From the NCBI RefSeq assembly GCF_000321225.1, contig NW_004452148.1, forward strand, positions 12,569 to 76,568: a stretch of 64,000 nt of DNA. The letters run 5' to 3'. The first letter of the stretch is position 1. Every line of letters begins with the position of its first letter. Both the position numbers and the translations under genes were made by a program. The notes under the pieces are model-generated. The model saw nothing but the letters and a program-made list of their open reading frames with translations. It was not told the origin of the DNA and ran no database searches. Shown in pieces: positions 12,240 to 24,111 of the stretch. The DNA comes from Odobenus rosmarus divergens (lineage: Eukaryota; Chordata; Mammalia; Carnivora; Odobenidae).

Positions 12240-12665
12240 CTTTAAATTTGCTTTGTATTTCCCCTTGGGTTCAAGGTTATTTTTATTTACCAATGAAAGG
12301 GCCTTTTCATTTTTGATGTTAGTAATGTTGATTTTGTTTCGTTTTGCTCAGTGAAGACTGTTTCTGTTGCTTTGATTCTTTGGGAACTGTTGAGGTGTGT
12401 TTTGTGTGTGTGGTCTAATGTATGGGAATGAATGTTCTGTAAGATTTGAAAAAGTATATTTTCATCATGGCTCAAATATGTATGTAAAATATATACCACA
12501 TACTTTCAATTCTGTTTTTTTATATCATGTACATTTACCAACATTTTGTCCACTTAATTGTGAGAGGTGTCTTAAAATCCCTGTGATCGGAAGGTTTCTG
12601 TCTATCTCTCCTTGGCATTACTTATTGTTTCTACTCCATGAAAACTGTTGCTGCATTTGGGGGGA
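12240..12665 (-). mobile_element. Old L1 ORF2 fragment (antisense)
   Basis: Resembles the reverse complement of the L1 reverse-transcriptase region: tcatttttgatgttagtaat, tgttgaggtgtgttttgtg, and tctgtctatctctccttggc near 12599. It is strongly decayed with no usable frame. It cannot be collinear with the L1 at 12740 onward, which begins again with 3' UTR sequence, so it is a separate or rearranged piece. Confidence 0.6.
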
Positions 12666-13009
12666 ATAACTCTCAATCACTTTGTATTTGCATTCTCCTG
12701 GCACAGAATATGCATACGGAACAAATCATAATGTTAGTGTCGAATTGATTTTAACAAAGTGAGCACACTCATGCAGTCGATCAATAAATAGAATGTTAAC
12801 CTCACCCAAGACATCCCTTGGCCCCTCCTAGTCACTTACCACTCCCCTTTGGTAGCCATATACTGGCTGTGAAAATCAAGTTTAGCTTTTCCTGTTTTTG
12901 AACTTTATATAAATAGAACTAAGCCATTTGTTTTTCTCACCTAACATGATGTTTGTAGTATTTGCCCATATTTTACAGAGTGAGAAGTTGTTCATTGTCA
13001 TTATAGTAT

Positions 13010-13450
13010 TCCATTAATTGCTGATGTTGAGAAAGGCTGCCCAGATCTTCCTTCCAGAAGACTTGCTGCCCAGCTGTGGGGAGCATTGTCAGCAAAGGGC
13101 CACCTGCTGTCATCTTCTGTTCTGTTTCACCTGCAGAGGATTTCCTCACTTATGTTGTGCACTTCCTGCGACAGTCCACATCTGGTTACTGAGTTTGACA
13201 GATGTCATATAGACCCCCTTATTTCAATCCAATTTGGACAATTCTGATGGGATATCTTCATGCCCAAGATTCCTGCCTGATTCAGACTGAGGTTTTGTTG
13301 GTCCGGCATCAAAGTTCTACTTCCCCCTTTGTTCAGTTAGCAGTTTCTTTTCCTTCTTTTCACAGGTACCAATCCTTAATAAACATCTTTCACCCCAAGC
13401 TCTATCTCAGAACCTTCTTCCAGAGAATTCAACCTGTGATACCATTATAG
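13010..13450 (+). mobile_element. LTR-like insert nested in L1
   Basis: Higher-GC block that interrupts the old L1. It begins near tgttgagaaaggctgccc (13025) and ends near the pattern accaatccttaataaacatc, then tctatctcagaaccttcttc and cctgtgata. The AATAAA-like signal (taataaac) about 60 bp before the end suggests an LTR in + orientation. Exact ends and target duplication could not be resolved, and the family is not named. The short frames crossing it (for example 13018-13212) look accidental. Confidence 0.5.
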
Positions 13451-14208
13451 GAGAATATTTTACTGGAGAAGGGCATCTGTGTTGTCCCCAATAATTGGCT
13501 ATTAGCAAGAGAGCTACTAAGAGCATTCTAGTATATCTCTATCAGGTTTATATCTAGGTGTGGAGTTGTTGGATAATGGAGCATTTGTTTGCTTAGTTTA
13601 ATAAATATATTTTCATAAAATGCTTGTACTTATTTACCACTGGTATATGAGAATTCCAGTTGTTCAACATCTTCACCAAATCTTCGTATTTTTTGTCTTT
13701 TATATTTTAACCTTTTTAGTGAGTGTGTAGTGGTCTCTCACTGTGGTTTTAATTAACATTTTTTATGATGGCTAATGCAATTCAGCAAAATTTCAAATAT
13801 TCACTGAATATTTACAGACATACATTTTATATGAAGTAGCTTCTTAAGTCTTTTGCATGTTTTAATTGAGCTGTCTTTTTCTTACTGATTTTAAAGTCCT
13901 TCATTATTCTGGATATGTCTCTTTTTGAATATATATAATATATATGTTGCTAATTTCTTTTCCTAATCTGTGGTTTTCTTTTACATTCCCATAATGGTGA
14001 TTTTGAATAACAGACATTCTTAATTTTAATGTAGTCTAATCATCATATTTTTTTCTTTACATTAATAGTTTCTGTGTTTAATTTAACAAAAGTTTTCTGC
14101 AGGTGGTTATTCAATAAATTTTTAATCCACCATTCCCAGAAAAGGAAATTTTTGTTATCTTTTTAATGTCTAAAAGATCTGTGGTGACATTTTTTCATTC
14201 CTAATATA

Positions 14209-14402
14209 TATATTTTTAAGATTTATTTATTGAGAAAGAGAGAGAGAGAGAGTGCACGGACAAGTTGGGGGAGGGATAGAGGGAGAGAAACTCAAGGAGA
14301 CTCTGTGCCAATGCAGGACTTGATCTCAGGACCCTGAGATCATGACCAAGTGGAAAACAAGAGTCAGTCAGTCGCTCAACCGACTGAGCCACCCAGGTGC
14401 CC
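14209..14402 (-). mobile_element. CAN SINE (older subfamily)
   Basis: The tail on + is taagatttatttattgag, then (GA)n, then the body and a head ending in gactgagccacccaggtgcc. An imperfect target duplication, cattcctaatat and cattcttgatat (10 of 12), sits at 14196-14207 and 14404-14415. It is inserted in the old antisense L1. Confidence 0.9.
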
Positions 14403-14460
14403 CTCATTCTTGATATTTCTAATCTATGGTTTTTCTCTTATCCCTTTACACTTACCTGAC

Positions 14461-14840
14461 TTCATATTTAAGTTTTTCATTCATAATTTTAAATGTGTCA
14501 TTCTGTTATTTTCTGTAAGGTTACTTTTTTTCTAATGGTTGTATTTAAATGAATAACTTTATAAAACACCCTTAGCTTTATATTCTATTGTTTTTATTAC
14601 TTACTCTTTCCTGTTATTAATGTTGAAATTATCTAGTAATTCTTCAGAAAGCCTTTCATTTCCTCCATAATTTCATTTGAAGTATGATCTGTTTCTATAA
14701 ATAATTGATACTTTAGGTGGTTTTAATGAAGATAAAAATGAAAAATTTAGGTTGTTTTCTAAAAAAAAAAAAAAACTGATAGAACTTAAGTGGTTATTTT
14801 CATTCAAACTTCTCCATGTCCTGCTTGCTCTGTTTTTAAA
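14461..14840. other. AT-rich sequence, possibly decayed L1
   Basis: T-rich sequence with no gene. It may be the decayed continuation of the antisense L1, but I cannot match it with confidence. An A-run lies at 14761-14774. Confidence 0.35.
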
Positions 14841-14853
14841 AGGTATCTCTGTA

Positions 14854-15050
14854 GACTATAGACTCTGAGAAACAAACTGAGGGTTCTAGGGGGGACGGGG
14901 TTGGGAGGATGGGTTAGCCTGGTGATGGGTATTAAAGAGGGCATGTACTGCATGGAGCACTGGGTGTTGCACGCAAACAATGAATCATGGAACACTACAT
15001 CAAAAACTAATGATGTAATGTGTGGTGATTAACATAACATAATAAAAAAA
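14854..15050 (+). mobile_element. Very short L1 LINE, second 3' UTR unit only
   Basis: Only about 197 bp: gactctgagaaacaaactga, the G-rich stretch, gcatggagcactgggtgttg, then aacataacataataaaaaaa. The target duplication is aggtatctctgta at 14841-14853 and aagtatctctgta at 15051-15063 (one mismatch). It corresponds to the second half of the two-part 3' UTR seen at 8226-8503. It is extremely 5'-truncated. Confidence 0.92.
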
Positions 15051-15065
15051 AAGTATCTCTGTAAT

Positions 15066-15560
15066 ATGGGGTTCCTCAGAGGCAGATCCTTAGGTAAGGA
15101 TTCATTTGCAAACAAGGAAACACTTCTAAGCAAAATCAGGAAAGGAGTGGAGGAAGGAGAAGAGGAAAGGGGAACAGTCAAAAAAGGGTGCAGTTTTCAG
15201 CCATGTCCCGGATTCAGCCATAAATTACACTAGGCATTTTTTTTTTTCCTGGCCCTGGGAACAAGAGCTGGGCTTACACCTGCATTCATTCTTTATTGAC
15301 TAAGAGATGACTGTGAGTTACCTCTGCTCTCTCTGCTTGTATAAGCAAATCTGCTCTGGTACCCGGAGGGCAGTATCCCGAAGAACAGTTGCAGCTGAAG
15401 GCTTGCTTATAAAATCAAACACACTATAAAGCTGGGCAAGTGTCACATAGAAAAGAGACAAGGATCTGGGCTGAGCACGGGTAGTTTCCACTATACTAAT
15501 CTTAACCTTCCAGTTTCCTCTACACCCATGTTCAGTCTATACCCACACCTAATCTTAGAC
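15066..15560 (-). mobile_element. LTR-like interspersed repeat (antisense)
   Basis: In + orientation it starts ggggttcctcagaggcagat, ccttaggtaaggattcattt, then a purine-rich block and agatgactgtgagttacctc. This is the mirror image of the AATAAA-type ending seen at 8521-8770. The family is unnamed and the downstream limit uncertain. Confidence 0.5.
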
Positions 15561-16445
15561 ATCTTAGTTCGCTCTTTATGAATATTTAGAAGTGCAAATG
15601 TTGATGAAAGTCTACTTTATTAACATTTTTATCTCTCTCATCATATATATAGAGAATACTGGCTTTGAAGAGACTTAAGAATGCTTAACTATATCATTAT
15701 AATGGATATAAATAATTTATTTCAACTTAATATTTTAACAATGTTATACTGAGTTTATTGTTTAATAATGTAACCAGAAAATTTTACTGGTTTTAGTTTA
15801 AGAAAATTGATTATATTGTAAATAAAATGAAATGTAGAGGCTTTGAGGATTTTATAAAACTTTACAACTTCTAAAGTCAACCAACTAGTTAATGACAGGC
15901 TTATATAAATTCAGTGACTAGTTCTTTTCACAATTTTCTGTTGCATTTTTCCTTAATTCCAAATATCTATAGCTGAAACCATTGTCATCTGAAGCATAAC
16001 CACTGAATGCTTTTGTGTGGTGGGGGCTGGCCACAGAGGAGCAAAGGAGAAGGTACTTGATTCTGAGATAGGAATTAGTTCATTAATGTTCAATGTATTT
16101 TAATTAGAACAGATCTTCTTGTTAGTATATTCATGAATTACTATATATTATCTATGCTGTTCAGGTCTGCTTTGATTTTCTTGAAATAAAAGCAGCAGGA
16201 TTTAATTATTATATTATTAAAATTCTTTAACCTACATGAATTAGGATATAATGTCTCAATAGTAAATAAGAGAAGTTTCCTGTAATGATAGCAATCACTA
16301 AAAATCAGCTGAATTTTACTAAACTATGAAAACTTAATTTTAAAAGTAGGTCAAGAATGTCTCAAGATTAGATTTTAATAAAATACTGCAAATACCACAT
16401 TCCTCCAAATTTTGATACAGCTAGCAAAACTGTAAGAACCTGAAA
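15561..16445. other. AT-rich unique sequence, no gene
   Basis: Nothing recognised. A G-rich patch ggtgggggctggccacagag sits near 16020. Confidence 0.5.
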
Positions 16446-16457
16446 AAGAAGCTATTT

Positions 16458-16651
16458 TTTTTAAAGATTTTATTTATTTATTTGAGAGAGAGAATGAGAG
16501 AGAGAGAGCACACATGAGAGGAGGGAGGGTTAGAGGGAGAAGCAGACTCCCTGCTGAGCAGGGACCCCGATGCGGGACTCGATCCAGGGACTCCGGGATC
16601 ATGACCTGAGCCGAAGGCAGTCGCTTAACCAACTGAGCCACCCAGGCGCCC
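16458..16651 (-). mobile_element. CAN SINE (young, gagagagaatgagag type)
   Basis: Target duplication aagaagctattt / aagaaactattt at 16446-16457 and 16652-16663 (one mismatch). The body on + reads agaagcagactccctgctga, then gatgcgggactcgatcc, then aaccaactgagccacccagg. It belongs to the same sub-type as the copies at 26639 and 29445. Confidence 0.94.
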
Positions 16652-16663
16652 AAGAAACTATTT

Positions 16664-17818
16664 CCAAATAAAGTTATCTGATTATTTGCAAACATGTAAG
16701 TGAAAGAAGTCTTGACCTGAATTTAAGTAAAATTTTTGGAAAGTATTTTATTCTATCTGCATATGTCCACATATTTCTGTTTATCAATACATATTTCTTC
16801 CCATGCATGGATCAAAGGAAGAAATATATTCATAACTTTAAGTAGTATTCTTGAAAGGGCATTTTGGATAACATTTATTGATATGTTTTTAGCCAGTGCT
16901 AGGGAGAACATAAACTGTTCAAGTTTCTCAAGTGGTGACATCCCAGGCCAGTTTATTCAAACTATTATGAAAAATACACCTGTTGTTTCCTATTCCTGGA
17001 CTCTGAAGCTATGACTTATGGGTAGGAGGAGTTGGATGTGTGAACCCCTCAGTTTCTTACACTGATTATGACCCCAACAGTAGGAAACTTAATGAGTCTA
17101 CCATAACTCCCCAAATATTGAGCTTCCTTTCTCAGTATAATCTCTTTTATTGACACACCAAGACTATCCCCTTGTATTTTCAACATCTATCTACTGAAAG
17201 ATTATCTCTAAATCCCCTCCCCTGTCCTTTCAAGAGGTTCTTATAACTAGACCATTCATTGTCGCATATCTCATTACTATTTTATTTCAAATGCATCTGA
17301 ACTTCGTTCAAAAAAAGATAAAGGAATGCAAAAATTTGAGGGGGGAGACAGTGATGGTAAATATTAGAAATTCAAGGTAATAGATTCACTCTAAAATGCA
17401 AAATCTATTCTGTTTAATTTTTAACAAAGGTTGTGGGAAATAGAGAATACAAGGATGGTGGGAGAAACACTCTTCCACTTATTCTGGTTATGGGAAGCAG
17501 AGAAAGACAGGTTTCACAGGGATTCACACAGAGAAGCCATACTGGAAAGATGCTGTCTGTCTCTGGAGTAGCAGAGAAAGAGAAAGTATATGACTCTGCA
17601 TTACTCCATCCTTTCATTTCCACAGAAATCTTCTGCAAATATAGGGCCTAAGAAAAGCCAACTCATTTAATGATTAATTAAAAAAAAAAAAAGAACTAAT
17701 CCATAATAGAAAATGTAGATAAACTTCTGCAAAATTTATCAAAAACAGTTAATACTGACCAGAAGACTATTTCACAGAGAAAATTAAAGTTAAACCAGAA
17801 GGAGGAAGAGGAGGAAGA
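16664..17818. other. Unique sequence, no gene
   Basis: No recognisable repeat or gene. An open frame of 92 codons at 16736-17014 has no recognisable domain and no supporting signals. A poly(A) run lies at about 17681-17691 and a GGA-rich patch at 17800-17815. Confidence 0.5.
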
Positions 17819-18150
17819 TAATTTTATGTGTTGACTTGGCTGGGCCATGATACCCAGATATTTGGTCAAATACCAGCCTAGCTGTTTGCATGAAGGTCAT
17901 TTTTAGATTGAGATTAACATCAAAGTTAGTAGACTGAGGAAAGCAGGTTACTCTCCATAATGTGGGCGGGCCTCATTCATTCAGTGGAAGGCCTTAAAAG
18001 GAAATGATTACAGTCTCCTGAAGGAGAAGGAAGGCAGAATTCCTTCAGACTGTCTTTAAACTCAAGCTACAGTATCAACTCTTCCCTGGGTGTCCAGACT
18101 GCTGTCTACCCTACACAACTGCATGTACCAATTCCTTAAAATAAATTTCT
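17819..18150 (+). mobile_element. LTR-like interspersed repeat (+)
   Basis: Recognisable ancient mammalian repeat: aattttatgtgttgacttgg, ctgggccatgatacccagat, cataatgtgggcgggcctca, then ccaattccttaaaataaatt just before a TA-rich tract. The AATAAA signal near the end and the overall layout suit an old retroviral-type LTR. The family name is uncertain. Confidence 0.6.
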
Positions 18151-18153
18151 TTC

Positions 18154-18260
18154 TATATATATATATATATACACATATATACACACATATTTACATATAT
18201 TTATGTATATGTACATAAGAAGAAAGAGAGAGAAAGCAGAAGAAAAGGAAAGGAAGAACA
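18154..18260. repeat. (TA)n/(CATA)n microsatellite and purine tract
   Basis: (TA)n at 18154-18170 passes into acacatatat variants up to about 18216, then a purine-only run (agaagaaagagagagaaagc) to about 18260. It directly follows the LTR-like element, a common place for such tracts. Confidence 0.9.
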
Positions 18261-19630
18261 CATACAAAGCTATGTTGTATGACAAACTTTTTTAAAAACA
18301 AGGTTCTATTCTACACTTGAGTTGGAATTTATTTTTGTCTCCAATTTCAGTGAATTGCAAAATGCTCTATTCACACAAACCAAATAGTTTAAATAAAGCT
18401 GATTTTATTGAGTCAACCAATTACTTGTCGACAAGAGAATGTGTCACTTTTTAGAATGGTGTTATCATGTACACATGATTGATTTTTGCTTTGAATGATT
18501 ATAAGATCACTGGATGATCTGAAAACATGCTTTGACAACGTAAGATATTTCAATGTTGCCTAATTTCTAGCATGGTAAAAACTATACCTGAAAAGATGGG
18601 TATTACTTCAACAACAGGGGGCTTTTCAGAGTAGATTTTAAGCTCATGAAAGCAAAGTGAATAATTGGATAATACCTTTGGCCTCCTGTCTGCAAACACT
18701 TTTTTGTGTGAAATGTACACATTTGGTTAGTATCGTTTTCATCCTCAGAAAAAGACTGATTTTATTGCAGTGATTTTTAATAAAAAATAAATGACTTTGA
18801 ACTCTATTTGAGGAGGGGTAGGATATTTATGAGGCAAGGAGCTTTAGGAAGGCTCAAGGGGAAATGTCAGTACCCACTTAAGAAGAACAGAAATGTCATT
18901 TTGCATTTTAAAAAACATGCTCATGACTTTGCTGTAAAATTCATAAAAACTTTTGTGGCAAGGGAAAACTTTACTTGATTAGGTGGCACCATACATAGAT
19001 ATATATCAAATCCTAACTACAGTGGCTACCAGAGAAATGTTCATTGACGTCCGGGGAAGACAAGCGCTTTTATATCACAGTGCTATTTGCACTTATATTT
19101 GAGTGGAAATGCACCACAAGGACCACAACATTAAACTCTGTCAATTCTCAAATTTAAATTGTCTGCATGAGTAAGCATCATTTCCTAATAATAGCTAGAA
19201 AGACTGTTTTCCATTGTAAACACTTTTCCTTTTGATGGAAAAAATACTATTTATATCCTTAAGAGCTTCTCCAGGGTTAAGACTGTTTTAAACGTAATTT
19301 TTTTTTTCGTAGTGAATACCAATGTTTATCAGTTTTAAAACATTCCCCCAAATTCATTGAATTTAATTGACTTCTGTTAATGGTTTAAGTGAAAGTTTTA
19401 TATGCACATGATGAAAAATATTCCCCCAAATTCTAAGATAATAATTGGAAAGTGAAACGTTCCTTTTAACTCGTTCTTTTTTTAAAATTTGTTTTGGTTT
19501 CTACCCCCAAACTCCAAATAATGTGTCCATTTATGAGAGATGAGGGATGTGTTTTTTAACACTCATGCTGATCTCACCACTGCAACCAAATTCTCCGTAT
19601 TTTAGTCTTTAACACTTCTATTAATACCAT
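18261..19630. other. Non-repetitive block, candidate conserved non-coding DNA
   Basis: About 1.3 kb with no recognisable transposon and a rich, non-decayed texture. No open frame of note. Examples are catgctttgacaacgtaaga (18525), gccatt-poor but mixed segments such as attaggtggcaccatacata (18979), and a CpG-bearing patch gacgtccggggaagacaagc (19046). Such texture is typical of conserved enhancers in gene-poor regions, but this is inference. Confidence 0.3.
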
Positions 19631-19634
19631 TGCA

Positions 19635-20140
19635 GATTGGGTTTTCTAGGAAGCAGACAGGTGCAGATCAGTGTGCAGGAAGTGCATTAGGGCATGCTTG
19701 GACAATCATAGCCTTGGAGGGAGAGAAGGAGGAAAGAAGGGGTGGGGAGAGCAAACCAGGCTTCCATGAAAGCTTGACAGAAGCCCCTGCGGGCACCGTG
19801 CAGATGCTGTGACACTGGAATGGCCCTGAGTTGTCCCTAGGTGGGGACCATGGGACCCCGAGCTTATGCCCCCACATTAACCAGTTACTAGATGCCAGTT
19901 GTTCCCAATAAAGGGGTGTGACCTTCAGGAGGGTGACTCTTTAGACAAAGGGCCATTCTTGGAGTTGGCAGAAGTTGAAGACTACCTGCTGGCTATAGTC
20001 CCAGTGGTGAGAGGATTAAGTTCTTTAATGCTGAGGCAGAAGCTGAGCAGTGCACCCCAGTGTTCACTATGCTTTATAACTGTAAGGAATGAAACATCCA
20101 CTTTTGTTCCCTGATCTTTTGGTTGCATTTCTTGACTCTT
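19635..20140 (-). mobile_element. LTR-like interspersed repeat (antisense)
   Basis: Begins on + with gcagattgggttttctagga, then agcagacaggtgcagatcag and aagtgcattagggcatgctt, the reverse complement of the AATAAA-type LTR ending found elsewhere in the window. A GC-richer interior (gaagcccctgcgggcaccgt) follows. Several short frames overlap it (for example 19630-19812 and 19899-20114) and are not genes. Confidence 0.5.
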
Positions 20141-20159
20141 AATAAATGGCTGAAACCTA

Positions 20160-20400
20160 AGATTGTGTTTTCTCTCACATCAGCAGAGACAGAAGCAGGA
20201 AGTCCTGCGGTGTTCTACTGACTCTGGTCCTCAGGAATTCAGGCACCTTCTATCTTTTAGCTCTGTCTTCCATAGCACTGGTTTCCATGCTTGAGATTAC
20301 TTTTTGTCCAGGGTGGATGTTAGAACTCCATTCCATTCCACTGCAAGCAGCAGAAAGAAAGGGCCAAAGAGTATGTCCCAACTGTGACTACCTAACAAGT
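20160..20400. repeat. Probable old interspersed repeat, unnamed
   Basis: Resembles a common mammalian repeat segment (gtcttccatagcactggttt, then ccattccactgcaagcagca and gaaagaaagggccaaagagt). I cannot name the family or define its ends, and it may belong to the neighbouring LTR-like element. Confidence 0.35.
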
Positions 20401-20566
20401 TTATTATTCTAAATATTCTTGGGAAACTACACAATCAGGTGATACACTGAGCATCAAGGTAGACCAGGAAAAGTCAATGTCAGCTGAGTATATAGCAACA
20501 TTGAGATAACTATTTGTTACTACAGGAAAAGGGGACCCTGAATATGGGAAAACAGTCGTCTCTGAA

Positions 20567-20608
20567 TGTGTGTGTGGGGGGTGTGTGTGTGTCTGTGTAG
20601 GTGTGTAT
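20567..20608 (+). repeat. (TG)n-rich low-complexity tract
   Basis: Alternating TG with an internal G6 run and some interruptions (gtctgtgtaggtgtgtat). It immediately precedes the SINE at 20637. Confidence 0.9.
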
Positions 20609-20636
20609 ACCAACATATTTATATATAATGTTCTTT

Positions 20637-20827
20637 TTTTAAAAGATTTTATTTATTTATTTGACAGAGAGGGACACAGCGAGAGAGGAAGCAAGCAGGG
20701 GCGGTGGGAGAGGGAGAAGCAGGCTTCCCGCAGAGCAGGGAGCCCGACGCGGGGCTTGATCCCAGGACCCTGGGATCATGACCTGAGCCGAAGCGGACGC
20801 TTCACGACTGAGCCACCCAGGCACCCC
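20637..20827 (-). mobile_element. CAN SINE (young, gacagagaggga type)
   Basis: Perfect 12-bp target duplication ataatgttcttt at 20625-20636 and 20828-20839. On + it has the tail ttttatttatttatttgaca, the body gagaagcaggcttcccgc, and a head ending gactgagccacccaggcacc. Several CpGs survive, consistent with a recent insertion. Confidence 0.95.
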
Positions 20828-20839
20828 ATAATGTTCTTT

Positions 20840-23388
20840 AGCTTTGGCAAACAATTATTTGTTCTCATTGATTTTAAATATTGTTCTTAATTATGTGATA
20901 GGTAAACAACTATTTTAAATATTCAATTCAATAGAGTTTTATAACATTGAAAAATAGTTTAAAACTATGGCATTCTATTTACCTCATTTAAATACAAATA
21001 TTTGGAACCTCTGCATTTAGAAAGAAAATTATTCTCTTTAAGCTCTAACACCCAGGTAACCAAATTGCAGAAGCATCCACAAAATCAGTTTTTAGATCCA
21101 AATGTATAAAATGTTGGAAACTACTAAAAATGCTATGCCTATAACATGGTGCGCAAGGGAGGGGATAGCCAAAGCATTCTTGACCAAAATGATGATAAAA
21201 TATAGATGGTAAGATATGTGAAAACCAAAAAACAAAAGGATATTACCAAAGAGAAGAAAACTTTTCAAAAATAACTTTGAGAATATATAACTTAACAAAA
21301 CTTCATTCCTTGTCAAGAGGAAAAGGGCATTGGGAGTGCTCATTAATTAAAATACAATCCAATAAAATGTTATGCACCATTTGTTGAATATTAGAGTAGT
21401 TAATATTAATCCTAAACCGAAAACCTTCTCATTATCATAGTATTATGAATTTTTGTCAGCTAAAAGGTGAAATTCCAAAGTAAGGCATGTAAAATAGGGA
21501 AGTGTTTCAAGGAAAGAGAGGAGTTGAATAAAGTATAGAACAATAAAAAAAAAAAACTAGGAACTTAACTATTGAAAAAGGAATGATTTAATAAATCTTC
21601 AAATATATAAAGGGCTTTGTGGAAGTATGGTAATCAATATTTTTCTTATATTGAAGACAGAACAAGGGAAACCAGGCTTAATATTAAGCATGATGGATAT
21701 GAGTTAGCTAGTAGTAGAATATTTTCTGACAGTGAGAAAGTTCAGTGAATCTCTTTCGAAGGTCTTTTAAACAAAATGGATTTTTACTTTTCTCTTATTC
21801 TTTATGCATTGTCTGATGATTGAAAAACTGGGCAACATGATCCATTTTCACACTTAGGATTCATTATACAAACTATGGGTTGTATGTGAAACATTCTCAC
21901 CAAAAGCCCCTCCCCAAGTTAATCTTTTTTTATGGAAGAAAATTGATAATAAATTGACTTGGAATGATATAATTCTATTTGGTATAATCCGATCCTAAGT
22001 ACGTCATTTTTTAATTTGGACCATTAACAGAGATAGGATGGGACTGAAACCAAACATGAAAACTGAAAGACAACATTCCTTAATATGTTTTGCAAGAGTT
22101 ATTGGGTATTTTTAAATTCACCCTTTCTAAAGGTCTATGTCAATTAAAAAAAATTATTTATCCATAGATTACAAATGGTAAAGTTTTGGGAACATAAAAT
22201 AACAACTTGTCTTTCTTTCAGGTTTTTTCAAGATTCATGGTTTCTTCTAACTCAGAGACATTCTCATGAGGTATTCTCACTTAGGGAGAAAACAAAACTT
22301 AGTTTTCCAAAGATCTTTCATGTGCAACCACCCATCGGTAAAGAGATTCTTTATACCACTCTGTGATGTCTACTCCTACATAGGCTGCCAACCTTGATTA
22401 AACTTCCTAAAAACAGGATATCCCTGAGTAGACTTCTTGTAGCCATAAGTTTCAATAGTAAAAATGACAGGATAAGGCTTACTATTATTCATCTAACTTT
22501 GATTTTAAAATGACTTTTTTTTTTTTTTTTAACACAGTTCCATTTAATAGAAAGAGAACTTGTCTTTTGGTCTGAGGTCAGTGAGGGCAGAACAGTCTGG
22601 ATATGTATAAAGGACGAGAAAAGATTTATTTTTAAGGCTAGAAGTTTAAATTAATTTAGTTTAAACTGATAATGAATTACAAGAACTTTCTAAAGTTAAA
22701 TTAGAAGCCCATAAATTGAATCTTTGAAATATCTTTACATATCATAATTGCATGAAGCATATTTTTCAGACTGCTTGCAAAAAATCATTTTGTTTATCGT
22801 CCCCAGGCTAAGACTTTTTTTCTTTTGGTTAGGAAAATTCTCATAAGCTTCCCATTCTGACTTAAAGAGCTTTCATGAGATTTAGGCTCGGGGCATGATC
22901 GAAGATGCAGGAGACTGGATTTTAGCTGTCCTTGATAATTACTTTTGAAAAGCAATGACTAATTCTATCAGCTTTCTGAAAAGGATATAAATCTTGATGC
23001 TATCAGAAATTTTGTTTGCTGAAACAACCAGAGAAAGAAAAGCAAAGAATCTACTTTTAGTCTATTTGGATTATTTGCATTCACGCATTTTCTCTAGTTT
23101 GTATCTGGAAATATAAGTGTGAGGAACAAAGTTCATTTCACTTTTTAACCCTTCAATAATGTTACAGTCTCCTGTTCTCAAATAACTCTTGCATCTGAAA
23201 GTACATATGAAAGAATTCCTGTTAAAAGCTACTAGAAAGGGAAGCAACTGCAAAATAATGTGAATGTTGAAAGCATGAGAGAGAAAACAGGGAAATAGAA
23301 TGCTAATAAGGTTCATGGAAACCTGTCAAAACTCACTTAGGTTTGCTTAGGAATAAGAAAATGTCTTCAATGAGCTAATAGGAATATT
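20840..23388. other. AT-rich unique sequence, no gene
   Basis: About 2.5 kb without a recognised repeat or coding signal. A poly(T) run lies at about 22514-22530. The stretch at about 22800-23070 has higher complexity (gagatttaggctcggggcat at 22878; aaagcaatgactaattctat at 22949) and could be conserved non-coding sequence. Confidence 0.45.
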
Positions 23389-23403
23389 GAAATAGTACGT
23401 CTT

Positions 23404-23601
23404 GGGGCGCCTGGGTGGCTCAGATGGTTAAGCGTCTGCCTTCGGCTCAGGTCATGATCCCAGGGTCCTGGGACCGAGCCCCGCATCAGGTTCTCTGCTT
23501 GGTGGGAATCCTGCTTCTCCCTCTCCCACTCTCTCTGCTTGTGTTCCCTCTCTCGCTGTGTCTCTCTCTGTCAAATAAAGAAAATCTTAAAAAAAAAAAA
23601 A
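23404..23601 (+). mobile_element. CAN SINE (young)
   Basis: Perfect 15-bp target duplication gaaatagtacgtctt at 23389-23403 and 23602-23616. It starts ggggcgcctgggtggctcag, contains the B-box region and a (CT)-rich body, and ends tcaaataaagaaaatcttaa with a poly(A) tail. The open frame at 23415-23633 is only the SINE translation. Confidence 0.96.
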
Positions 23602-24092
23602 GAAATAGTACGTCTTATTTTACCTATGGTTGACATATAGGGAATGTCTAATTCTCATTTACTCTCTGAAATGTTTCTAACGCCAGTAGCTTGAGAAAAC
23701 TGTGATCAAATCAGGCAAATCATTTTTATACTCATTTAACAATGTATTCAGCTTAAATTCATTTTTGAATGACTAGCTGTGTTATAGGAAACGGAGTAAA
23801 ACAGAGAACAAAACATTAATCCTACTTAACTAGATTTTACAATTAAGATCATTTTGAGATTGGAGAATTTGGGAAAATGATGGAGATGACAAAATGCAAA
23901 ATGATCTAGAAGGAAAAACTCATTTGAAATCTTTCATGGGTTGGTTCTGTTTACATCTATGTGAAGAGAATTGCAGCTGAACTCTTTATAACAGTGCTTT
24001 GCAAAACGCACATCTGGCATGGCTAAAAAATGGTAAGACTTATATGGTAAACTGAAAGAGCTTTGAAGCACTCTATATTGGGCTTGGCAAAA

Positions 24093-24111
24093 TGTGTGTG
24101 TGTGTGTGTGT
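24093..24111 (+). repeat. (TG)n microsatellite
   Basis: Uninterrupted TG alternation of about 19 bases. It is likely to be length-polymorphic. Confidence 0.95.

Larger units (their letters stand above)
12740..14460 (-). mobile_element. Old L1 LINE (L1M/ME-type, antisense) with nested elements
   Basis: Antisense L1 3' UTR starts near 12740-13005 (cctcacccaagacatccc, then gaactttatataaatagaac, then agtattccattaa). The ORF2 end follows after 13450 (aattggctattagcaagagagctac, shown here only in part; tgagtgtgtagtggtctctc at about 13721). Sequence near 14160-14205 and after the SINE (ttaatgtctaaaagatct, then cattcttgatatttc) matches a more 5' part of ORF2, implying an internal deletion. It carries a nested LTR-like insert (13010-13450) and a SINE (14209-14402). 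Confidence 0.65.

Noticed and set aside
16474..16695. Repeated open frames with a shared 'WVAQLVKRLPSAQVMIP' pattern (also 29470-29667, 30244-30438, 23415-23633, 60613-60867, 59323-59514)
   Set aside because: They are translations of the tRNA-like half of CAN SINEs, with similarity due to the repeat and not to a protein family.
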